Positions 44,324 to 53,008 of a stretch of DNA of 64,000 bases are shown here, piece after piece. Below the pieces are notes generated by a model that had not been told where the DNA came from, made no database searches, and saw only the letters and a program-made list of their open reading frames with translations. Position numbers and translations under genes: made by a program. The stretch spans positions 186,001 through 250,000 of the forward strand of contig CAVQVR010000009.1 of NCBI GenBank assembly GCA_963717195.1, given 5' to 3'. Origin of the DNA: JACDAE01 sp963717195 (GTDB lineage Bacteria; Chloroflexota; Ktedonobacteria; Ktedonobacterales; Ktedonobacteraceae). Every line of letters begins with the position of its first letter. Positions within the stretch are counted from its first letter, which is position 1.

Positions 44324-45200
44324 GGGCGTGTGCTCAATTAATCCATGTAATGATAGCGGCGAGGTGTATAGCGCCAAGGAAGTTCTGCGCAGTTTTGTCG
44401 TAACGAGTAGCAATGGCTCGGTATTGCTTGAGTTTTGCGAAGAAGTTTTCGATAAGGTGGCGTGCTTTGTAGAGCATTTTATCATAGGTTCGCGGGGTTT
44501 TACGATTGGATTTGGGTGGAATCACCGCCTCCCTATTTTTTGCCTTGAGCTTATAGAGAACCCGTTCATCCGCATCGCATGCCTTATCCGCCAGCAACGC
44601 ATCTGCTTCGACACGCTCCAGTAATGCATCCGCTCCTTCCAGATCATGTGCCTGTCCTGGCGTCAGATAAAAGCCTGTGGGATTACCCAGCGCATCACAG
44701 GTCGCATGAAATCTTGGTACTTAATCCCCCTTTACTGCGCCCGATAGCCTGGCATTGCCCCCTTTTTTACGTGCTCCCGCACTATGCTGGTGGGCACGAA
44801 CAATCGTCGAATCGATCATAGCGTACTCATTGTCTGCGTCTTGTGCCAACAGAGTAAAAATGCGTTCCCATACACCGCTTTTGCTCCACCGTGTATGACG
44901 CGTATGAATCATACGATAGTTACCAATCGTTCCGGCAGGTCACGCCAGGAAATACCGGCACGGTAGCGGTAAAGCACTGCTTCGACAAACAGGCGATTAT
45001 CCTTCGCTGTGACGCCTACATAGCCATCACGCCCAGGAAGCAACGCTTCAATCCGTTCCCATTGGTCATTACGTAAAGCATAGCGGCGCATAAGCAACTC
45101 CCTAAAAGGAGTTATCAACCGTCAAAACCACCAACTATAAATAAAAATATCAACGGGATAATAGTATTTTATCCACATGTTGTTAATTGATCACACGCCC
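44324..45200 (-). mobile_element. IS5-family (IS427/IS1031-like) insertion sequence
   Basis: An 877-base element has 18-bp terminal inverted repeats with one mismatch: GGGCGTGTGCTCAATTAA at the left and the complement of GGGCGTGTGATCAATTAA at the right. TA flanks both ends, consistent with the short TA-type target duplication of this group. The single transposase region is on the minus strand. Confidence 0.88.
44334..45091 (-). pseudogene. IS5-family transposase in several frames
   Basis: From MRRYALRNDQWERIEALLPG the N-terminal domain reads to SWRDLPER, where a missing T shifts the frame; the next frame carries HTRHTRWSKSGVWERIF and the DDE aspartate region AMIDSTIVRAHQH. At an A6G5 run (AAAAAAGGGGG) the frame moves by -1 to QAIGRSKGGLSTKI, a position where this group often uses programmed frameshifting. 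After KI one extra T interrupts again before the end (LLADKACDADERVL, then ENFFAKLKQYRAIATRYDK). Two of the three shifts are lesions or sequencing errors, so the element is probably inactive as written. Confidence 0.8.
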
Positions 45201-45255
45201 TAGATAAATTATTTCTTTAACTTAAAATTTATGTGGGTTAAAATTCACTAAAAGA

Positions 45256-45975
45256 CTAATCCGGCCAAGGACAATTGTATTTGTCGAGAAGGTATTGAGC
45301 AAACCGTTTCTGGGCTTTACGCAGACTAGTCATCAGCAAGCTAATGTTGATCCATTTTTCAGCAATTGAGAGGACAATACAATCAACGTCCCCCTCCATT
45401 GCAATAGGTACTACAAAGCCACGTACAAGAATCTTGTTGTCATCTGCATACCGTATCGGCGTGCTCATTAAAATTCTTGTGTAAGAACCGTTTTCCAATG
45501 GATATCTGGCTATGACCGATCCCATAAGAGGATAGGAACCGTCCACTAGTTTCCCGATCTGACAATCAAAGTGCTGTAAAAAATGGCGCACTTCTTCGAC
45601 TTGAGGAAGATCAGACATAATTGCACGGTACCAGTCGTCGTTCTTTTTTATGCCAGCACTAGCGCTCAGAACCTTTCTGAGTCGCTCCATCCAATCGATA
45701 ATATCCCAGGCCGCACCCACTACACTATTGTTTCGCTTTGGAAAGGTAATGTCCATAAATACCTGCCGGTCACTAGGTTGGACAGGCGCACTTGATTTTT
45801 GGAAAGCGTCGTAATCCAGCAGCATGGTTTCAAGAACCGCATAGCGGGAAATGATCTGATTAAATATAAATGCCACTGAATTGAGAGAAACGTAAATTCG
45901 TTTGTGGCGCTTGTATGTATCTGTGGCATTTAGAGTGCCAATCTAAATCTCAATAGGCACGGGCTTCGTGTACAT
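45256..45975 (-). CDS. Hypothetical protein with in-frame amber codon
   Basis: The ATG at 45975 has a very strong ribosome-binding site (GGAGGTAACTT), but codon 11 (45943-45945) is TAG. After it the frame continues without a stop for 228 codons (IGTLNATDTYKRHKR..., ending KYNCPWPD). A GTG at 45876 gives a 206-residue alternative but has no ribosome-binding site. The protein is soluble, mixed alpha/beta and of no family I know. A point nonsense mutation or sequencing error is likeliest. Confidence 0.6.
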
Positions 45976-45978
45976 AAG

Positions 45979-46108
45979 TTACCTCCACAGCCTCACGAAC
46001 CACGCCGCATTGGTGGCGGTGTAGCGGACGGTGCTGTATGTTCCTGTGCCCCAAGCAGTCCTGAATGAACCGCGTGCCTGCTCCCGGATCGGTCAGTACG
46101 TACCTCAC
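45979..46108 (-). pseudogene. C-terminal remnant of a second tyrosine recombinase
   Basis: The minus strand reads YVLTDPGAGTRFIQDCLGHR, then NIQH, and after a 2-base shift TVRYTATNAAWFVRLWR before a TAA. LGHRNIQHTVRYT is the hallmark around the last catalytic His and Tyr of integrases. The N-terminal two thirds are absent: it begins at the stop of the XRE gene. Confidence 0.7.
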
Positions 46109-46641
46109 AGCCTACGAAGCAAGCAATGCCCCTCCTCGGTTATGCGATAAGTCCCTGGCTCACCTCCCTGAACCTCTTCAACTAATTTCATTGATTGAAG
46201 GCTAGGGAGATTCATGGAAATGGGACGGTTCTGGTCGTATCGCTTCTGTCCTCCGCTACCAATCAGCTCTTCCAATATTTTCCTGTGATCCTCGTTACGA
46301 TAAAATTCTATGTATCGAGGATCATTTCCATATTGCTCATGACGTATGGGAGCAAAGCCGTATATGCGACGAACCCCAAGCGGCATATCTGGATCAGCGC
46401 AAATTGCTGCTTCCTTCACATCCGGGTGCAGGGTTACAGAATTTTTTTCCGGCAGAAATTCAATGCCTGCTTCTTCAAGAGCTTTCTGAATTGCTCCCCA
46501 GGTCTTTTGGGTGACATCCGGATTGCCTTGTTCAGCTCGCGTGATCGTGTCGGGGGAAATCCCAGCTTTAGTCGCAAGCTCGCGGACGTTCCAATCCAGA
46601 GCAGCGCGGGCCATTTTCAATTGCAGTGACGAAACAGGCAT
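46105..46641 (-). CDS. XRE-family transcriptional regulator
   Basis: This 178-residue protein starts with a helix-turn-helix (KMARAALDWNVRELATKAGI, then SPDTITRAEQG) of the type common in alphaproteobacteria, and ends in a winged-helix-like part (LVEEVQGGEPGTYRITEEG). It probably represses a plasmid operon; the target is unknown. Its stop overlaps the recombinase remnant. Confidence 0.82.
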   Translation of the reverse strand: MPVSSLQLKMARAALDWNVRELATKAGISPDTITRAEQGNPDVTQKTWGAIQKALEEAGIEFLPEKNSVTLHPDVKEAAICADPDMPLGVRRIYGFAPIRHEQYGNDPRYIEFYRNEDHRKILEELIGSGGQKRYDQNRPISMNLPSLQSMKLVEEVQGGEPGTYRITEEGHCLLRRL

Positions 46642-46921
46642 ATTTCATCTCCTAAATGTTTTCTGATATTTGTCATCATATACGTTATTTATCCTTATAT
46701 CAAGTAATATTATGCTTTTATGTAGTTAAAGCCGCATGTATGAAAAATACCAAATCTTACTACAACATAAAGGACGATATGTTGTGATAGTAAATCCCAT
46801 TAACGGAGCAGGGCAGGGAGGCTCCCCTAGACTTACAATAGGTGTATGCAGAGGGGATATAGGACAAAGCTGGACAGGGATACGCCGTTATATCAGGAGC
46901 CTGGAATTTTCCGCCCTTAGA

Positions 46922-46971
46922 ATTCTGCGTGTCACTTTTACAGGCTGGCGTAAAAGCACTTCACGCAGAAT
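46922..46971. terminator. Hairpin downstream of the WGR operon
   Basis: ATTCTGCGTG (46922-46931) pairs with CACGCAGAAT (46962-46971), and inside it TTTTAC pairs with GTAAAA. It lies just past the stop of the minus-strand gene at 46,985. There is no T-run. The gap 46,642-46,984 has no other feature. Confidence 0.5.
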
Positions 46972-46984
46972 AACCGCTTGAGGA

Positions 46985-47401
46985 TCAGGCGAACGGCTCG
47001 CCACGCCAATAATAGGCTATGATGTTGGGGTCAAAGGTAGAAAGCGAGAAATGCTGAATGGCATTATTGGCATCTGCAATATGGAGATTTTCTTCTGCGC
47101 TTTCGACTTCATACAATACGGAATTCTGGTATCCGTTTATATGTCTGCGGCAAATTTCCGCCTCTTCTAGTGTTGGAAAACAGAACAGGCATTCAAACCG
47201 TGATGGGCGGTCAGGATACATTTGTAGCCGCATAGCCTCATATTCCATCTCCCGACGATAAAGTGGATGGCTTTCCCCTTGCGACCTAATTATACGGCCA
47301 AAATTGCCAGGTTCAATAATAGAACCGGGTGCCAGAAGAATAGGGGCAAAATGAAAATACATGGACATATCATTATAGAAGCACTTATCAGTGCTCAGCA
47401 T
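46985..47401 (-). CDS. DUF2441-like protein
   Basis: I choose the ATG at 47401 (GGAGAGGGT upstream), giving 138 residues: MLSTDKCFYNDMSMYFHF at the start, SQGESHPLYRREMEYEAMR in the middle and FPTLEEAEICRRH. The layout resembles DUF2441, a family without assigned function. It overlaps the WGR gene by 14 bases, so both are translated from one message. Confidence 0.6.
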   Translation of the reverse strand: MLSTDKCFYNDMSMYFHFAPILLAPGSIIEPGNFGRIIRSQGESHPLYRREMEYEAMRLQMYPDRPSRFECLFCFPTLEEAEICRRHINGYQNSVLYEVESAEENLHIADANNAIQHFSLSTFDPNIIAYYWRGEPFA

Positions 47402-47618
47402 ACCCTCTCCGTTCTTTTGTTTTGCACTGCTTCTGAAATGCCCCCATTGCCTCACCCTCGGACGGGTAGGGGACACTCCGTACCTGGCCGGGTTTACCGA
47501 TGCGTCCATAGGTGCGGATAAGGCACGCATTTCCGAACAAGTCAGGCTGGATGTCCATGCGATAAAAGCGGCGCATGTTCCTGGTTTCATCGACGCGGTA
47601 GAGAATGACGCTATGCAT
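47388..47618 (-). CDS. WGR-domain protein
   Basis: This 76-residue protein is a single WGR domain: ILYRVDETRNMRRFYRMDIQ, LIRTYGRIGKPGQVR and the final RRGY. WGR domains bind nucleic acid in PARPs and regulators; free-standing versions are common on alphaproteobacterial plasmids, function unknown. The ATG at 47618 matches the family start; a GTG at 47645 is possible. It lies between a helix-turn-helix gene and the DUF2441-like gene. Confidence 0.85.
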   Translation of the reverse strand: MHSVILYRVDETRNMRRFYRMDIQPDLFGNACLIRTYGRIGKPGQVRSVPYPSEGEAMGAFQKQCKTKERRGYAEH

Positions 47619-47649
47619 AAAATAGGTGGCTTTCTGTAAAAACACCCCT

Positions 47650-47964
47650 CTAGCGGGTTTTTACTTTAATCTTGCCGCTGTTGATGGCCTCTTTCAGCGC
47701 TTCGCTATCGCCGCGTTCGACGGCGCGTTCCAGCGTGTCCTCGGTGGCAGAGCTTTCTACCCAGCGCAGCACGGCGGCTTTGGTCGTCACCCATTTACGC
47801 CCGACCTTGCGACCTGGGAGATCGCCTTTCTGGAATAGCGTGTACACGGTGTCCGGCGAGACAGTCAGGAAGCGGGCGGCACTGTTCACATCCAGAATTT
47901 CCGGCGATTTAAATGACAATAGTTTAGCGGTTTTCTGCGGTTTTCTTGGGGTTTTCGCGGCCAT
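47650..47964 (-). CDS. Excisionase-like helix-turn-helix protein
   Basis: This 104-residue protein has the MerR/excisionase-type motif LDVNSAARFLTVSPDTVYTL followed by KVGRKWVTTKAAVLRWVES. I use the ATG at 47964, preceded by AAAGGATG; the open frame extends further upstream. It may control the WGR operon, or act as a directionality factor for an integrase. The palindrome at 48,041-48,066 is a candidate site. Confidence 0.78.
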   Translation of the reverse strand: MAAKTPRKPQKTAKLLSFKSPEILDVNSAARFLTVSPDTVYTLFQKGDLPGRKVGRKWVTTKAAVLRWVESSATEDTLERAVERGDSEALKEAINSGKIKVKTR

Positions 47965-48040
47965 AGACATCCTTTCATTGGTAGTGAGTTGGCAGGTTCT
48001 TACGGGATTCTTCTGTACTTTTCTGGGCATGTCAACTTAA

Positions 48041-48066
48041 GAATGTTCCAACATCCATGAACATTC
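48041..48066. promoter_or_regulatory. Palindrome upstream of the excisionase-like gene
   Basis: GAATGTTC (48041-48048) and GAACATTC (48059-48066) are perfect 8-bp arms about 77 bases before the gene start, a plausible operator. Confidence 0.4.
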
Positions 48067-48247
48067 CATCCCTATCACTTGCTAATCATGCCGTATTACC
48101 TGGCAATGCGGATGACTTTGCAAAATAGCAAAAGCACCACAGGCATTGCTACGTTGCCCCTGGTGGTTCGCGTGCTGGGTTTACCCCTTCCGCTTGACGG
48201 TATGATAAAGGACATTGGCATGCGCTGAGGGCGCTCAGGCCCTTCCA

Positions 48248-48631
48248 TCAACGGATTACATTAATGTTGATGCCAACTTGCAGTTTCGCCCACTCGCGGT
48301 CGGTTGTCATGACGGGTAACGCTTCAGCCATACCGAGAGCAAGGCAACAACGGTCGCCCAGCGATAACCCAAGTGAACGGGTGAGGGGCCGCAATTGCGC
48401 TGCGAGTTCTGCATGCGGTTCTTCAAACGGCACCACACGTAACTGCAAGCCTTGCAGCACCATTTTCGCTGCTTCCAGACCGCCCGGCAATTCAGCGGCT
48501 TTGGACAAGATTTCCGAGAGGTTCACGGTAGAAATCGCCGCATCCGCTAATGCCACCTCCACGATGGCGCTGCCCGGCTCGTTGCGCAGAAATGCCATGA
48601 GGGCAGAGGCGTCGAGGATAACGCTACTCAT
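48248..48631 (-). CDS. vapC: VapC-like PIN-domain toxin
   Basis: This 127-residue PIN ribonuclease has the acidic site residues in VILDASALMAFLRNEPG, NLSEIL, GLSLGDRCCLA and VMTTDREWA. VapC toxins cut tRNA or rRNA and are held inactive by VapB. Its start overlaps the antitoxin gene by 8 bases, a standard operon arrangement. Likely role: plasmid maintenance. Confidence 0.9.
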   Translation of the reverse strand: MSSVILDASALMAFLRNEPGSAIVEVALADAAISTVNLSEILSKAAELPGGLEAAKMVLQGLQLRVVPFEEPHAELAAQLRPLTRSLGLSLGDRCCLALGMAEALPVMTTDREWAKLQVGININVIR

Positions 48632-48896
48632 GCGCTGCTTCCTCCCGACGTTCGCGGATCAGCTCTTCCGAAAGCATTACCTCTGGAGGGGCAAGCGTGG
48701 CAAAAAAATCCCGCGCTTCCCGAATCGCCTGCTCCTGGGTCTTCACCTGTAATCCGTCCTGACTTTCAATAATGACCACCTGGTCACCGGTCTGGATATG
48801 CTGGCGCAACCGGACATCGGCGGGGAGTACTATCCGTCCTGACTTATCTACTCTGGAGCGGTAAATTTTCTGATTATTCCCTGTGGAGGCATACAT
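48624..48896 (-). CDS. vapB: VapB-like AbrB-fold antitoxin
   Basis: This 90-residue protein has an AbrB/MazE swapped-hairpin domain (YRSRVDKSGRIVLPADVR, then GDQVVIIESQDGL) and an acidic C-terminal tail that would wrap the toxin. It precedes vapC and would autorepress through the palindromes at 48,923-48,983. Confidence 0.88.
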   Translation of the reverse strand: MYASTGNNQKIYRSRVDKSGRIVLPADVRLRQHIQTGDQVVIIESQDGLQVKTQEQAIREARDFFATLAPPEVMLSEELIRERREEAAHE

Positions 48897-48922
48897 ATAC
48901 GAAATCTTTTATTGTGTCGTTT

Positions 48923-48983
48923 CTATTATAGAATACCCTTATAATAGTTTTACGTCAAATATTATCTATAAGGGCATAATATT
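48923..48983. promoter_or_regulatory. Two palindromes upstream of vapBC
   Basis: CTATTATA/TATAATAG (48923-48930, 48940-48947) and AATATTAT/ATAATATT (48958-48965, 48976-48983), with CCCTTATA and TATAAGGG as a further inverted pair. Position just before vapB fits its autoregulatory operator. Confidence 0.55.
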
Positions 48984-49076
48984 ATATTTAGGGGATTAGC
49001 AGGTTATTTTCCCCTTGTGACGAAAAGTATAAGGGGAAATTCCCTTTTCCGGGCAGGCAGGAGTGGCTTGACTTTT

Positions 49077-49102
49077 AACACGATAAAATACATTATCGTG
49101 TT
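49077..49102. other. dif-like recombination core
   Basis: AACACGATAA and TTATCGTGTT are perfect 10-bp arms around a 6-base spacer (AATACA). Inner ends TAA...TTA and spacer length are those of XerCD dif sites. It ends 26 bases before the recombinase start; an operator is the alternative. Confidence 0.5.
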
Positions 49103-49128
49103 TAAGTGAACACCGGAAGGAGGGTCGC

Positions 49129-50118
49129 ATGGGGGAAGGGGATTTGGTTCCGATTCTGAACGAAGCGGCGTTAACGCCTGCTCAGTTCCATGCGCTTGCC
49201 GAGGTGCCACCGGAGATAGAATGGCTCAACAATATCCCCAATGAGAAAACCCAGCGTTTTTACAAATGCGATGTTGCAGCATTCTCCGCCTTCACCGGAC
49301 TGCGTAAGGTGACTGAACTGCGCACGGTGACGCGGGCACATGTTATCGCCTGGCGCAAGGCCCTCGAAGCCCGCCACCTCACCCCCGCCAGCATCCGCCG
49401 CAAGCTCTCGGCGTTATCTTCACTGTTTGATTATCTCTGTGAACGCAATGCGGTGCTGGGCAATCCGGTCGATGGTGTCAAGCGTCCGGCAGCCAATGCC
49501 AATGAAGGCAGTACCCCCGCTTTAGGCGATGCCCAGGCCCGGCGCTTGCTCGAAGCACCACCTGCGGACACGCTCAAAGGCATACGGGATCGCGCCATCC
49601 TGGCCGTCTTGCTCTATCATGGCCTCCGCCGTGAAGAACTCTGTTTGCTGCGTATCCGCGACATGCAGAGCCGCCAGGGGGTGATGCATTTTCGCGTCAA
49701 GGGCAAGCGCGACAAAATCCGCTTTGTGCCCGTACACCAGGCAGCACAACGGTTGATTCAGGAATATCTGACAAAAGCCGGACATGGGGGAGGCCAGACG
49801 GCGGCGGAGCTGGATGCGCCCCTCTTTCGCCCGGTGAAGAACAACCGCACCAAAACGCTCCATAAGCACCTCGACCCCGGCTCCATCTACCGCAACATCG
49901 TCCTCAAGTACGGGCAGGAAACCGGCATCCAGATCGAGGTGAACGGGCTGTGTGTGCATTCCATGCGGGCGACCGCAGCGACCAACGCGCTCTCGCACGA
50001 GGCCGACATCGCCAAAGTACAGGAATGGCTCGGCCATGCCAATGTGTCCACCACGCGCCTCTACGACCGGCGGAAAACCAAACCCGAAGACAGCCCGACA
50101 TTTTTGGTCAAGTATTGA
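49129..50118 (+). CDS. Xer-type tyrosine recombinase
   Basis: This 329-residue recombinase has a SAM-like N-terminal domain and a catalytic domain with R167 (YHGLRREELCLL), HSMR (H277, R280), LGH (H303) and the nucleophile Y312 (RLYDRR); all are intact. GGAGG precedes the ATG. Similar enzymes resolve plasmid dimers or integrate elements. The dif-like core immediately upstream is the natural substrate. Confidence 0.9.
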   Translation: MGEGDLVPILNEAALTPAQFHALAEVPPEIEWLNNIPNEKTQRFYKCDVAAFSAFTGLRKVTELRTVTRAHVIAWRKALEARHLTPASIRRKLSALSSLFDYLCERNAVLGNPVDGVKRPAANANEGSTPALGDAQARRLLEAPPADTLKGIRDRAILAVLLYHGLRREELCLLRIRDMQSRQGVMHFRVKGKRDKIRFVPVHQAAQRLIQEYLTKAGHGGGQTAAELDAPLFRPVKNNRTKTLHKHLDPGSIYRNIVLKYGQETGIQIEVNGLCVHSMRATAATNALSHEADIAKVQEWLGHANVSTTRLYDRRKTKPEDSPTFLVKY

Positions 50119-50218
50119 TTTTTGCGGTATATGTAGCAAACATACCATATCCACTAAGATACCGGTTGCAGAAATGATACAGCTCAAAAAAACCAAAAAT
50201 TCTAATGGAGAAAGACGC

Positions 50219-50893
50219 ATGTTCGGTCATAACCTCGCGTGGTGGAACGAGGCAATGCTCCTATCTTTGGGAATTGCAGCATTTTGCGCCCTAGCGGTTG
50301 CATTTACAACAACGATAGTCGTTAAATTGCAAGGACAAGCAGAAATTGATGCTAAAAAAGCTTTTGATGATTCCCAAGATGCTTTTAATAAATATAAAAT
50401 TGATGCAGCTAAAGATATTGCAGAGGCCAATGCCCGCGCTGCTGAAGCAAAGCTGGAATTGGAAAAATTTAGGACACCACGAACACTTAATACCGAACAA
50501 CAAGCTAGAATCACTGAAAAGATTAAGCCATTCTCCGGGACGAAATTTGATGTTGGGTTACAAACTGGAGACCCAGAAGCGCAGAATTTATTGTTACAAA
50601 TAGAAGATGCGCTCAATATGGCGAAACTAGATGAAATTGATTGGAATAATGACGATAGTAATGGGATTGATATAAAATTTTCTCGTCCAAACGGACATGC
50701 TGCTGGCCTAATTTCTATGACTGGTGTAATAATCCAAGTGCACCCAGAAAAGATAGATGAGCTAAAAGAATCCGTCCAAGCTATTGCTTCTGCTTTAAAT
50801 GCGGAGAATATAAATTGCAGGGCAGAGCTTGGTCTTGGCGTTCCCAATACTAATAAAAATGCAATACACATCCTTATAGGAAAAAAGCCGTAG
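50219..50893 (+). CDS. Membrane-anchored coiled-coil protein
   Basis: This 224-residue protein has one N-terminal membrane helix (LSLGIAAFCALAVAFTTTIV), an Ala/Lys/Glu-rich coiled coil (about residues 40-85) and a soluble C-terminal domain (FSGTKFDVGLQTGDPEAQNL, ending NAIHILIGKKP). Proteins of this layout are frequent hypothetical proteins of alphaproteobacteria; no function is known. The ATG at 50219 has GGAG eight bases upstream. Confidence 0.7.
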   Translation: MFGHNLAWWNEAMLLSLGIAAFCALAVAFTTTIVVKLQGQAEIDAKKAFDDSQDAFNKYKIDAAKDIAEANARAAEAKLELEKFRTPRTLNTEQQARITEKIKPFSGTKFDVGLQTGDPEAQNLLLQIEDALNMAKLDEIDWNNDDSNGIDIKFSRPNGHAAGLISMTGVIIQVHPEKIDELKESVQAIASALNAENINCRAELGLGVPNTNKNAIHILIGKKP

Positions 50894-50988
50894 GTGTGTA
50901 TTGCTACACAATACCGGATTTTTGGGAATGCAATACAGTGAAAAAAAGTGTTGAAGGGGCGGAGGGTAGGGGATACCTACTCAGTCGA

Positions 50989-51086
50989 TTAATAGACCAA
51001 TAAGTCTGCTAAGTAGTCTTTCACAATTTAATAGACATTTCACCAGCCCGGATTGCGCAGGCACATGAATTTATAAATTAATGGAC
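50989..51086. repeat. Three TTAATRGAC direct repeats
   Basis: TTAATAGAC at 50989 and 51028 and TTAATGGAC at 51078, in the gap between convergent genes. Function unknown. Confidence 0.35.
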
Positions 51087-51096
51087 AGATAGCCGG

Positions 51097-51842
51097 TCAT
51101 ATTTCCGGCTCGATGTCCCTATCACGCTCTGGCTCAGGGACGAAAGGTTGCCGTGCTGGCTGCTGTTCCGATTTAACTTTTTCCTCCTCTGCTAATCGCT
51201 CCAATTCTTCCCCTCGTTCGGGTGCAAGCGTATCTATCACTTCACATATGTCTTGATAGAGAGGCACATTATCATCTATGCCCACATCGTTTATAAATTC
51301 CACACTTCCATCAAGAACATGCAGCATATGGGATTTCGATAAGAGTGTGGCATATTCCTGCTTTCTCTTTTGTCCAGCCTCGTCCACAATGGCAGAGTTA
51401 TCCATGTTGGGGCTGATAAAGGATGACAAGTTACTGTAGCGCTCTAACGGATCAGGTACACTCTGCATTCCTTCCGCTTCCAACGCTTGGACTGTATCGC
51501 GTATCTCGACCAGCAATTGTGAGTAAGTTTCGCCGTCTATATCAACGATTTTCTTTTCACAGTTTTTCAGCACTCCCCTGACAAGACGCTTGGCTGCGAG
51601 CAGCCTTCTTGTATATTCCGGCTCTGCATCTATAACTGATGCGCCAACTCCTTGAAATGTCCTTCTATGGTGCTATCTTTCGGCGTATTGTCGGTTATCT
51701 GGTAGACTGCTCCCCGCGTGAGGATTTGCTGGTAGAAGTAACTGACGCTTTCATGAGCGAGCTGTACATTATCCTCTGGTTGGATAAATGCTGTTTGAGC
51801 GGCCTTTTTTGTTTGTTCCCAGGCTGGCATTGCTTCAGCCAT
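51097..51842 (-). pseudogene. Hypothetical acidic protein, one frameshift
   Basis: The first frame starts at 51842 (AGGAGG upstream) with MAEAMPAWEQTKKAAQTAFI and stops at 51,630 after HFKELAHQL. The neighbouring frame reads through the same point as GASVIDAEPEYTRRLLAAKR, then LVRGVLKNCEKKIVDIDG, to 51,097. Joined by one indel near 51,640 they give a protein of about 248 residues with an acidic, Pro-rich tail. No family recognised. Confidence 0.6.
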
Positions 51843-51956
51843 ACCTACCTCCTTTGTCTTATTCTGCGAAACACTCCATTACGCCCTGATTATCCATTAT
51901 ACCGCAGCTTGCATGCGCTCCGCCTGGGGGCTTCCAGACGGAGCCATAGCGGACGG

Positions 51957-52619
51957 TTAGACCGCGCAAAGCCTGTCTACGGCCAGCGCATGATACTTGG
52001 CATCCAGTTCGATACCGAGATATCTGCGGCCTAAGCTTTTGGCGGCGTGAAGGGTAGAGCCAGAACCGGCAAACGGGTCAAGCACCAGGCCGTCATAGGT
52101 TGAAAACGTCTCGACCAGTGGCAGAAGCGCCGAGATCGGTTTCTCGGTCGGATGCAGCCTGTTGCCGCTGTAAACGAAGTCAATTACATCCCCGATGGGG
52201 TATTCCGGCTCATTCGGATAGCCTTTTGCCAGCAAATATGCACATTCATGCTGATAGCGCAGATGACGCGAGGCAGAAGTGTAACGTTTCGGAAATACCA
52301 GATGTCCGACAATGCGGAACCCTGCGGCGCGGAAAGCGTTCATAAAGCGGTCTGCCTGCGGCCATCCATAGAAGCTGATACAGAAGCTATTGCGGGCAAG
52401 GACGCGGTACATTTCGGCAAAGGCCGGTTTCAGCCAGACAGCGTTATCATCGTTCTTGATGCTGCGCCCTGCGCGATCCTGATATCGGGTAATATAGGGC
52501 GGGTCAGTGAGAATAAAGTCAACACTTCCGGCTGATATCCTGGGCATGACATGTAAGCAGTCACCATGAACAATGGTATTGCTGTTGATGGTTTCATAGG
52601 TGAGCGGTACGGTATTCAT
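51957..52619 (-). CDS. Orphan DNA methyltransferase (N6-adenine/N4-cytosine, DPPY type)
   Basis: This 220-residue enzyme has motif IV DPPY at residues 39-42 before the SAM-binding motif DPFAGSGST near residue 190, the beta-class order. The target-recognition part between them is short. No restriction endonuclease is adjacent, so it is an orphan methylase that may protect the plasmid or regulate genes. AAGGAGATACGCCG precedes the ATG. Confidence 0.9.
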   Translation of the reverse strand: MNTVPLTYETINSNTIVHGDCLHVMPRISAGSVDFILTDPPYITRYQDRAGRSIKNDDNAVWLKPAFAEMYRVLARNSFCISFYGWPQADRFMNAFRAAGFRIVGHLVFPKRYTSASRHLRYQHECAYLLAKGYPNEPEYPIGDVIDFVYSGNRLHPTEKPISALLPLVETFSTYDGLVLDPFAGSGSTLHAAKSLGRRYLGIELDAKYHALAVDRLCAV

Positions 52620-53008
52620 CGGCGTATCTCCTTTTTTACGTTGTTAGGATCTGCCGAAAAGTGGGAACCGGCGCGGCTGCAACCCGACCTCACGGGGAAC
52701 CGGCTGCACTGAGCGCAGCGAGGGAAGGTGGGCGGAGGGAGTTTGCAGGCATAGTGCGGGCTTCCGCTAGGCAAGTGACAAGAAACAACGGGAAGGGGAT
52801 AAGACGTTACCGCTCTGCTGATGCGGAACCAGTCAGCGATGCAATCTATACGGGGTGGTTACTGCTGTTTTGTTGCTCCGGCTCTGCCTGTCGATGTGTC
52901 TCACGGCTTCCTGATACGCCTGGCCGGTGGCGGTTCCTGTTGCGAATGCAAGGCATTCCAGTATGATACGGGGAACTAGGCAAAAACGGTCACTATCAGG
53001 AACGCTAC
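52620..53008. other. Intergenic region, no gene seen
   Basis: A G+C-rich stretch of about 390 bases between the methyltransferase and the PemK/MazF gene. A plus-strand open frame spans most of it but looks non-coding. Confidence 0.4.

Noticed and set aside
46922..46971. Hairpin considered as an integron attC site
   Set aside because: It lacks the R'/R'' core GTTRRRY and its complement; a terminator is simpler.
46736..46981. Plus-strand 81-codon frame
   Set aside because: Overlaps the hairpin of the opposite operon and has no ribosome-binding site or recognisable sequence.
49952..50218. Upstream extension of the coiled-coil membrane protein into the recombinase gene
   Set aside because: The extension is the recombinase read in another frame; the ATG at 50219 has the ribosome-binding site.
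52661..52966. Plus-strand 101-codon frame before the PemK/MazF gene, considered as its antitoxin
   Set aside because: Arg/Gly/Ala-rich with no known antitoxin fold; looks like G+C-driven openness.
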